A stretch of 64,000 nucleotides of DNA, taken from Helicobacter trogontum (GTDB lineage: Bacteria > Campylobacterota > Campylobacteria > Campylobacterales > Helicobacteraceae). How positions within the stretch are numbered: position 1 is the stretch's first letter; every line of letters starts with the position of its first letter. A model generated the notes under the pieces. That model did no database searches. It was given only the letters and a program-made list of their open reading frames with translations, and had not been told where the DNA came from. The position numbers and the translations under genes are program-made. Positions 58,446 through 64,000 of the stretch are shown one piece after another. The DNA lies in the NCBI RefSeq assembly GCF_000765905.2, contig NZ_JRPL02000007.1, forward strand, positions 48,583 to 112,582, in the 5' to 3' direction.

Positions 58446-59951
58446 ATGGCAATCGATTTAGGTGAAGTAACAGGCTTAACAGCCGCAAGAGAGAAGAAAA
58501 AAGAAAGCACACAGATTGCAAATGGATTAGATAAAGATGCTTTTATGAAACTCTTTTTGGAGCAATTAAAAAATCAAGATCCAACCTCTCCAATGGAAAC
58601 TGATAAAATTATCACGCAAACAGCACAGCTTACACAAGTGGAAATGCAAGAAGAAAACAAAAAGACTATGAAAGAAGTTGCTCAAGCTATGAAAGCTTCA
58701 CAGGAGACAAACAAAGCTTTGCAAGACTTCCAAAAAGACATGAAGAAATCACTTGAAATGCTTAATATGGGTATGGAAGAAAATACTCATGCTACAACAC
58801 AAGGAGCAAAAGCAAATACACTTAATGCAGTTTCTATGATAGGAAAAATTGCAGAGACAGATATTATGGGTTTAAATGTTTCAGGAAGCGGTGAGAATCA
58901 TTTTAGCTTATATTTTGATAATAAAATTGATGCTGCTCAAGGTAGCCCAGTGATTGAAATCTTGAGTCCAAATAATGAGATTGTCCGCACCATATCTTTA
59001 GTGAATAAAAATGGGCAACAAGGTTATATTGACTTTAGTTGGGATGGCAAAGATTCTAAAGGCAATATTGTAGAGCCTGGAAGCTATCAGGTAAAAGCAC
59101 ACTATAATCTAAATCCAGAGACAAAACAATACGATGAAACTCGTATAGGAAGGGGTGAGGTGCAAAGTATTATTTATGATAAGGGCACTCCTCTCATGCG
59201 ATTGGGTGATAATATTGTGCCTGTACAAAATGCTTTGGAGTTTTATCCAAAAGGTGATAGTGCAACGCACAAAACAATTGAATCTATAAAGGCAGATGCA
59301 AGTAAAGCAAGAAAAGCGTATGAAGATGATTTAAGCACGGAATCTTTAAGTCAAAAATACGAAAAGATTATCAATGATAGAGAAGCTAAACTTGCTGCTG
59401 AAGCGGAGGCAAACAAAGATGAAGAGACTTTGCAAGCTGAGGCAGAGGAAGCTAAGAGAATTGCAAAAGCAAAAGAGATGAAGAAGTATGAAAAAATGCT
59501 TGATGCGGCAGATAAAGGCAGACAGCTAGACAAAGAAGAATTGGATAAACTTTCTATCAAACCAGAATCTAAGACAACAGAATCTATGCCAAAGATTAAT
59601 AAGGAATCAACACAACAAATTGCACAAAAAGCGGGTGGTACGCATAGCATAAGTAATGCAAACCCAACGCATGATAATAATCCACTAGCCTCTATGCTGC
59701 AACAGACAGCACAAAACAATCAGATGCAAAATACACCCAAAAACAACCAATCGCATATGACAAGTGAGAGGCAAATAGAAACAATGAATAATCCGTTTGC
59801 CAATATGTCACAACAACACGGCGGTATGCAAAATGATGGTTTGGTGGGAAATAACGCCATGGGTAATAATATGGGCAATACATCTATACCACAATATGCT
59901 AATCCGCTTGACACTCAAATTAAAGAACCAAGCTTTGTAACACAAGGATAA
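58446..59951 (+). CDS. flgD: Flagellar hook-capping protein FlgD, long form
   Basis: The scaffold needed to assemble the hook; it caps the growing tip. Residues 30-80 hold the FlgD signature LDKDAFMKLFLEQLKNQDP and SPMETDKIITQTAQLTQVEM. Residues about 150-250 form the FlgD Ig/tudor core (IEILSPNNEIVRTI, FSWDGKDSKGN, EPGSYQVKAHY). Usual length is 220-300; this protein has 501. The extra 210 residues are a charged helix of Ala/Glu/Lys and then an Asn/Gln/Met-rich tail, probably disordered. AAAGGATAGAAG precedes ATG 58446. No hook gene follows: the next 4 kb are toxin-module debris, so a flgD-flgE link may have been broken. Confidence 0.92.
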   Translation: MAIDLGEVTGLTAAREKKKESTQIANGLDKDAFMKLFLEQLKNQDPTSPMETDKIITQTAQLTQVEMQEENKKTMKEVAQAMKASQETNKALQDFQKDMKKSLEMLNMGMEENTHATTQGAKANTLNAVSMIGKIAETDIMGLNVSGSGENHFSLYFDNKIDAAQGSPVIEILSPNNEIVRTISLVNKNGQQGYIDFSWDGKDSKGNIVEPGSYQVKAHYNLNPETKQYDETRIGRGEVQSIIYDKGTPLMRLGDNIVPVQNALEFYPKGDSATHKTIESIKADASKARKAYEDDLSTESLSQKYEKIINDREAKLAAEAEANKDEETLQAEAEEAKRIAKAKEMKKYEKMLDAADKGRQLDKEELDKLSIKPESKTTESMPKINKESTQQIAQKAGGTHSISNANPTHDNNPLASMLQQTAQNNQMQNTPKNNQSHMTSERQIETMNNPFANMSQQHGGMQNDGLVGNNAMGNNMGNTSIPQYANPLDTQIKEPSFVTQG

Positions 59952-60078
59952 CATGTATTGAAGATAATATGCAACACCTCCTCTCTCTTAAAAACCAGTA
60001 TAAGCGATAGGGTTTCATATAGTAAATATTTAAACCCTTACTATTTATAAAATTTTATGTAATAATAAACTCAATACT

Positions 60079-60189
60079 TGCAATACCATATCGCATCAAG
60101 CAAGAGATATTTTGTATGAATTATCACTCTTTGGCTCTAATGAATCTACTTATGATAATCTAAGCGTTGATGAGTATAAAAAGCTTTGA
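60079..60189 (+). pseudogene. Possible remnant of a large toxin's pre-C-terminal region
   Basis: A 37-codon open stretch (ISHQARDILYELSLFG ... YDNLSVDEYKKL) with no start or Shine-Dalgarno, directly before the first toxin module. It reads like real protein and could be a leftover of a large toxin; I cannot name it. The stretch 60190-60275 between it and the module is broken by stops in all frames. Confidence 0.3.
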
Positions 60190-60275
60190 TAAATGCTGTT
60201 ATAATAATACCGATAGTAAAAGTACTTAGGCTAAAGAGATAGTAGAAAAATAGGCAATCTTATTAGCAAAGATAG

Positions 60276-60662
60276 AGGCAAAAAGATGTAAGGATAGCAA
60301 CACCTACATCAAAGTCTTTGGGTAGAGAGGAGATTTTTGAGATAATGGATGGGTTGCTGACTGCTAAAGAGTTGGGATATGGAAGAAGTAGTAAAACCCG
60401 ATTTGTTGAATCCGAAAAAGAATTAGACGAATTATGGGCAAGATTACCCAAGAATGCCACAAAAATAGAGGAAAGAGCGATTCCTATAACCAAGAAAAAG
60501 ATAGGACAAACCACGCAAGAGACGCTAATAAGGCATCAACTAGACGATAAAACACAAATCGTATATAGGGCAGGCTCTAAGAGTGGTGGTAAGGCTATTG
60601 ATATACATATACCCTCACAGAAAAATATGTATAGAATCCATATTAAAGGAGGATTGCAGTGA
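60276..60662 (+). CDS. Polymorphic-toxin C-terminal module 1
   Basis: Open from 60276; translation may start at TTG 60318 or ATG 60342, neither with a good Shine-Dalgarno, as expected for an orphan toxin tip. The C-terminal 85 residues (TRFVESEKELDELW, LIRHQLDDKTQIVYR, SKSGGKAIDIHIP, YRIHIKG) resemble small toxin domains found at the ends of secreted polymorphic toxins, with a conserved SGG.(A/T)I(D/E)I core. The homologous module at 61473-61718 shares this order. The stop overlaps the GTG of the next gene by four bases, the layout of toxin-immunity pairs. Enzymatic activity unknown; a nuclease is the usual guess. Confidence 0.55.
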   Translation, partial: RQKDVRIATPTSKSLGREEIFEIMDGLLTAKELGYGRSSKTRFVESEKELDELWARLPKNATKIEERAIPITKKKIGQTTQETLIRHQLDDKTQIVYRAGSKSGGKAIDIHIPSQKNMYRIHIKGGLQ

Positions 60663-61465
60663 GAAGTAAATTTGTAACTTACAATAAAGAAAAGAATTGG
60701 TTGCGTTTTTTTTATAACAATGATGAATGGTTTAAAAAATTTGCTATAAATTTGGGATATGATAAATATGATTATGACCAAATCGATTTGCTTGTGTTTT
60801 TGCAGATTCCAACTACCACAAAGGTAGATATTTTAGAATTATTTGAATTTTTGGCATTATCTATGTTTTGGGCTTCAAGGATTGAGGGCGATGAGATAGT
60901 GATATGGACACATTTAAAACTTGATAATCTTAATAAAAATGCTTCCCCAAACACCCCAAATCCTACTTATATCAGCGAATACATTAATGTTATAGGACAA
61001 TTATTCTTAGCAGGTTATATCGACTTTGGCTCATATTGTGATAATGATGACTACGATAAAATAGACTATCCCACTAATTTATCTTATTATAAAGAGGATA
61101 AGTATCAAGCTTGGGTACATTTTAGGGATAATTTCTTTTATACAGGTGCATATAATAAAGGGGGCGAAGACGATATTTTAATCTATAATGGCAAAGAGTA
61201 TAGCGAACAAGATTGTCCTACTTATTTTAACACAGAAACAAATAATAGGACATATTGCGGTTACAGCACAATGTATAGTGATACCTCTTGGGACACTCCA
61301 AAATATTGGAGTCAATATAATATTTGGGTAGCAAGAACCCCTAAAGGAGATGAATACTTTGAAAAAGTCTTAGCCCCAAGATTCTACGAAAAATACAAAG
61401 ATTTAGAAGTAGAGATAGATGATAATGGAAATATTATAAGATGGATTGGGAAGATAAATAGATGA
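60659..61465 (+). CDS. Putative immunity protein for toxin module 1
   Basis: 268 residues from GTG 60659, overlapping the toxin stop (GTGA). Acidic and aromatic (many Tyr, Trp, Asp), no signal peptide, so it probably acts in the cytosol by binding the toxin. The segment LLVFLQIPTTTKVDILELFEFL is shared with the short gene at 61715 (FLQIPNLTKVDILEYFEE), which lies after the second, homologous toxin module. That pairing is the main support for calling both immunity proteins. No named family recognised. Confidence 0.55.
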   Translation: MRSKFVTYNKEKNWLRFFYNNDEWFKKFAINLGYDKYDYDQIDLLVFLQIPTTTKVDILELFEFLALSMFWASRIEGDEIVIWTHLKLDNLNKNASPNTPNPTYISEYINVIGQLFLAGYIDFGSYCDNDDYDKIDYPTNLSYYKEDKYQAWVHFRDNFFYTGAYNKGGEDDILIYNGKEYSEQDCPTYFNTETNNRTYCGYSTMYSDTSWDTPKYWSQYNIWVARTPKGDEYFEKVLAPRFYEKYKDLEVEIDDNGNIIRWIGKINR

Positions 61466-61472
61466 GTGGTAA

Positions 61473-61718
61473 TTCTCTAAAAATAAAAAAGTATTTATGA
61501 CTAAAGACAACAAGCAAATAAGAGAAATTTGGGACGATATTACAGAGGGAGCGGAGATATTAGAAGAAAAACTTGATAAAAAAGGAGGAACTATGATAAA
61601 AAGACGAAGACTTAGTGATGGCACAATAATTCAGTTCAGGAAGAAGTCTAATTCTGGTGGTTCCACCATAGAAATAGATAGTAAAATAAAAATCCACAGC
61701 ATAAAGGACAAAAAATGA
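61473..61718 (+). CDS. Polymorphic-toxin C-terminal module 2 (homologue of module 1)
   Basis: Open from 61473, ATG at 61497 (73 residues). IREIWDDI, the KRRRLSDGTIIQFRKKS stretch, NSGGSTIEID and IKIHSI align in order with module 1. It has no room for a secretion or delivery domain, so it is an orphan toxin tip that could work only after recombination into a full-length toxin gene. Its stop overlaps the ATG of the next gene by four bases (ATGA). Confidence 0.5.
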   Translation, partial: FSKNKKVFMTKDNKQIREIWDDITEGAEILEEKLDKKGGTMIKRRRLSDGTIIQFRKKSNSGGSTIEIDSKIKIHSIKDKK

Positions 61719-61951
61719 GATATAAAATACTCACACATACACAAAGTTATCTATTTTTGGAACTCCCTGACGAAATTTGTAAGCTAATGAAAAATCATCA
61801 AAAAACACCCTATGATTTAGAGTTTGAATTATTTTTGCAGATTCCAAACCTGACTAAAGTAGATATTTTGGAGTATTTTGAAGAGAGTATTTTGGATTTA
61901 GCAACAGGATACTCTGGTAATGGTATAGAACTAGATTCTTTGTTTTTGTAG
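61715..61951 (+). pseudogene. Truncated immunity-like gene for module 2
   Basis: 78 codons that match the first third of the immunity protein at 60659: an N-terminal MRYK...LF and the shared FLQIPNLTKVDILEYFEE. It stops at 61951 where the homologue continues for another 190 residues, so it is probably truncated by mutation. Confidence 0.5.
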
Positions 61952-62121
61952 AAATCCCAATTATGAAGTAGGTATCACACTCTATATTTATTCTCCAATG
62001 CAATACAAAGAAGAAGGGCTTATTGATGTGAATGGAGAAATAATTGCTCTTATAATGGGAACAAAAGTAAAAGCTGCATATTAATTTGCTTACGATAGTA
62101 TTAATAGCATTGTAAAGTTAG
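61952..62121. other. Broken coding debris between immunity 2 and toxin 3
   Basis: Protein-like stretches in shifting frames (NPNYEVGITLYIYSPMQY, GLIDVNGEIIALIMG, YDSINSIVKLGRDN) interrupted by stops. Probably the pre-toxin segment of module 3. Confidence 0.35.
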
Positions 62122-62487
62122 GAAGAGATAATACAAAAAATAGATGCATACCCATTACAGACACTCTCTAATCAAGCTGCAAGAAGGTGGTATAATGATA
62201 AATTAAAGACAATAGAAAACCCATTTCGTAACATACAAGATTTAAGACAACAAGCAGAGAAATTGTATGCATTGAGAAATACTATTAAACAACAAGCGAG
62301 GGAACTTATGCAGGATAGGATTATGGCTTGCATACTACACATTAACCCATACGCTAAGAATAAAGCCTTTTGAATTTTATATTAAAAATATCCCAAAGAA
62401 AGTGAGGATCTTGATGAAGTATATAGAAAAATTATTGATAGCTCTAAAAGGACTAATGAAGTGGTTAATAGAAAATATATCAAATGA
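62122..62487 (+). pseudogene. Polymorphic-toxin C-terminal module 3, frameshifted
   Basis: Two open pieces in different frames make one recognisable domain. 62122-62373 reads KIDAYPLQTLSNQAARRWYND then LYALRNTIKQQARELMQDR. 62386-62487 reads KESEDLDEVYRKIIDSS then KRTNEVVNRKYIK and stop. Together they resemble a toxin tip I remember from large hemagglutinin-type and WXG-type toxins (WY, then LRN...ARELM.D, then II.SS..T...VN). The family identification is from memory. A frame change near 62374-62385 inactivates it. Confidence 0.45.
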
Positions 62488-62515
62488 GATAGAAAATGCC
62501 TTAAATGAAGATAAT

Positions 62516-62970
62516 ATGGGACAAAACAAACAAAAGCAAGAAAATTACAAGAATAGTGAAAGCTTGCACCCTAACGATTTAGTAACGGAGAAAAAACAAC
62601 GAAATCAGATAATCCTATATGGTATGACAAAGAATATAACGAAGACGAAAAAGGGAATATGCGTTGGGAGTTTGAAATATGGAATTTTGGTTATTCAGAT
62701 GCTTTTGATTACTGCAAGGATATATGGTTGGCTTTTGGGTATAATATCGTCCTATTGGAATATAAAGATATGATAGAAACAATGGCTTGGGTGTTCAGTA
62801 TCAATGACTTAACATGCATATGGTATTATAATGATTATCCCCCATATCATTACATCTTGCCTTGTAAAGAGACAGAAGAGAATCTTAATAAACTTGAGAA
62901 CTATATCAAAGTCATTGTTAATGAGCTAAACAAATGTGTGAAAAATAATGAGATTAAACCATTAATGTAA
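62516..62970 (+). pseudogene. Immunity-like gene 3, frameshifted at an A6 tract
   Basis: ATG 62516 opens a frame (MGQNKQKQENYKNSES) that continues to the A-run at 62591-62596. One added A joins it to the second frame (TTKSDNPIWYDKEY ... WEFEIWNFGYSDAF ... WVFSINDLTCIWYY), which runs to 62970. The C-terminal half is paralogous to the next gene (shared F(S/T)INDL(T/S)C(I/F)W). Restoring one base gives about 150 residues. The earlier in-frame start at 62402 lies inside the toxin 3 sequence and is a shadow. Confidence 0.5.
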
Positions 62971-62996
62971 TACACAGGTTGAGGAATAAAACCAAA

Positions 62997-63440
62997 ATGA
63001 TACGACAAATAGTGCAATATATTATCAAACCATTCAAACCTAAAAAAGGAGAATTAATACAGACAGAAAAAAGAAAGGTTACTTATTGGGGCGGTTATTG
63101 GGATTCAGAAAAGCGTTTCGAATTTCGTTTAGAGAATTTTTCTTGTAAAGAAGAAGTTTGTCCTTTTTATATAAAAGCACTAGCACAATACAAGCAATAC
63201 AATGTAGTATTAAATGAAAATTATCTTTTTGGTCCTGATGTGAGCATTTGGGATTTTACTATCAATGATTTATCTTGTTTTTGGATATGGGAAACTGATG
63301 CTTGGAGAAGCAGGATAAAAGTTAATGGTAATCCAAGCAGTCTTAAAAGAGAAACCCTAGAAAAAATTATGCAAGACTTATGCGATATTCTTAATGCCTT
63401 AATAGAAAATGAGGAACTAATACCTGATACTACCCGTTAA
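62997..63440 (+). CDS. Immunity-like protein 4, paralogue of gene 3
   Basis: 147 residues from ATG 62997 (GAGGAATAAAACCAAA upstream; a TTG six codons earlier is possible). Aromatic and acidic, cytosolic. VTYWGGYWDSEKRFEF, VSIWDFTINDLSCFWIW and the helical end LEKIMQDLCDILNALIENEEL align with the frameshifted gene before it. It looks intact. Tandem immunity duplicates without toxin are common downstream of polymorphic toxin loci. Function by context only. Confidence 0.5.
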   Translation: MIRQIVQYIIKPFKPKKGELIQTEKRKVTYWGGYWDSEKRFEFRLENFSCKEEVCPFYIKALAQYKQYNVVLNENYLFGPDVSIWDFTINDLSCFWIWETDAWRSRIKVNGNPSSLKRETLEKIMQDLCDILNALIENEELIPDTTR

Positions 63441-63523
63441 CAAATATGATCTAAATAAAACAAAACTACAAAAAAGATATACACTATTATGAACTCCCAA
63501 GTAACACTTGCAAGGGAGGTATA

Positions 63524-63673
63524 ATGGAATTTAATATGAAAGAATATTTACAACAAGCTCCAAGCCCAAAAGAATGCATAAGTAATTCAATCAACAACCA
63601 CGTAAATAAGCCAAACAAACATTTCACAAGAGAGAGTGTCGCTAAGCCAAATTTTCAAACTCAAACCTCATAA
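63524..63673 (+). CDS. Short Asn/Gln/Pro-rich frame, possibly the start of a broken gene
   Basis: 49 codons with a strong AAGGGAGG nine bases before ATG 63524 (MEFNMKEYLQQAPSPKEC). A similar Asn/Gln/Pro-rich stretch follows in another frame (ISNNTQTIQPNFQDN, about 63680-63770), so the original gene was probably longer and has been frameshifted. No family recognised. Confidence 0.4.
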   Translation: MEFNMKEYLQQAPSPKECISNSINNHVNKPNKHFTRESVAKPNFQTQTS

Positions 63674-63872
63674 TACATAACAATATAAGCAATAATACGC
63701 AAACAATTCAACCAAACTTTCAAGATAATCCTCCCAGCTATTCCCAAACAACTCTAATACCCTACACAATGAGATTATACTTTAATTATCTTTGCGCATT
63801 AATAAGTATCAGCCTATAGCACTCTTACGACATTACAGATTCTATAATCAATAGGTGTATCACTAATAGTAA
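63674..63872. other. Decayed coding-like sequence
   Basis: Asn/Gln-rich open stretches in shifting frames, no intact gene. One AGATTCT word at about 63830. Confidence 0.3.
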
Positions 63873-64000
63873 TTAAAAGTATGGCTAACCAAACCAATCA
63901 TTCTCACCAAGCCAGATTGCAAACCCTCTTTATCCCTTAGATTCAATGGTAAAGAATTACAGATAGTAGAATGGGGAGAAGTGAAAAGAGAGAAAAGCTT
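63873..64000 (+). pseudogene. Possible Tlde1-like (DUF2778) N-terminus running off the window
   Basis: The frame open from 63873 to the window end reads KPSLSLRFNGKELQIVEWG, which recalls the opening strand of L,D-transpeptidase-like effector domains (L.F.G..L....G). An ATG at 63881 in another frame gives MANQTNHSHQ before stopping, so a frameshift may separate start and body. The match is short and the call tentative. Confidence 0.25.

Noticed and set aside
62402..62515. N-terminal part of a longer frame (start 62402) as an immunity gene
   Set aside because: It overlaps, in another frame, the conserved end of toxin module 3 (RKIIDSSKRTNEVVNRK), so the real immunity start is probably ATG 62516.

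Overview
The window is low-GC, with long A/T-rich spacers. Its gene content points to a Campylobacterota genome, most likely an enterohepatic Helicobacter. The evidence is a Csd2-Csd1-CcmA cell-shape operon next to folC, a lepB-M50-rpiB-coiled coil-apt cluster, a Cys-paired Sel1 (Hcp-type) protein, CheV, a one-polypeptide PutA, NspC, and a divergent mobA/moaA pair. argG, metE and NADP-type gdhA fit an intestinal species better than H. pylori. I see no tRNA, rRNA or CRISPR array.

Layout. 1-4 kb: metE (5' end cut by the window) and metF, the last steps of methionine synthesis. 4.6-9.1 kb: small surface or unknown genes (MORN-repeat lipoprotein-like protein, pseudopilin-like protein, secreted proteins) and a long S/T/N/K-rich protein behind a sigma-54-type promoter. 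9.2-13.2 kb: folC-csd2-csd1-ccmA. 13.6-23 kb: acnB, cysK, gdhA, nspC, cheV. 23-26.8 kb: lepB, a zinc-site-less M50 homologue, rpiB, a coiled-coil protein, apt, and a YciI protein. 27-32 kb: Sel1 protein, CsoR/FrmR-type regulator, aminotransferase and argG. 32-33.8 kb: a type II-like restriction-modification pair inserted at the 3' end of argG and bounded by a duplicated argG tail. 33.9-34.9 kb: the ruins of mobA and moaA. 35-43.4 kb: FadL-type porin, tpiA, bioD, putA, bcp. 44.1-47.8 kb: a solitary 1216-residue putative defence protein with a nuclease-like N-terminus and a ten-G tract near its 3' end. 48-58 kb: aroQ, pepD, PLD/cardiolipin synthase-like enzyme, orphan LolD/MacB-type ATPase, TonB receptor, recN, cysE. 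58.4-59.95 kb: flgD behind a sigma-54-type promoter. 60-64 kb: a decayed array of polymorphic-toxin C-terminal modules and their paired immunity-like genes.

The most unusual items are the solitary giant protein with its contingency-type G10 tract, the toxin/immunity graveyard in which two homologous toxin-immunity pairs sit in tandem, the RM insertion with target duplication, loss of molybdenum-cofactor genes, and a strongly repeated word (AGAATCT/AGATTCT). That word is frequent in spacers and forms the arms of two terminators, as DNA-uptake words do in other bacteria. Family calls rest on motifs recognised by eye; no database search was possible.
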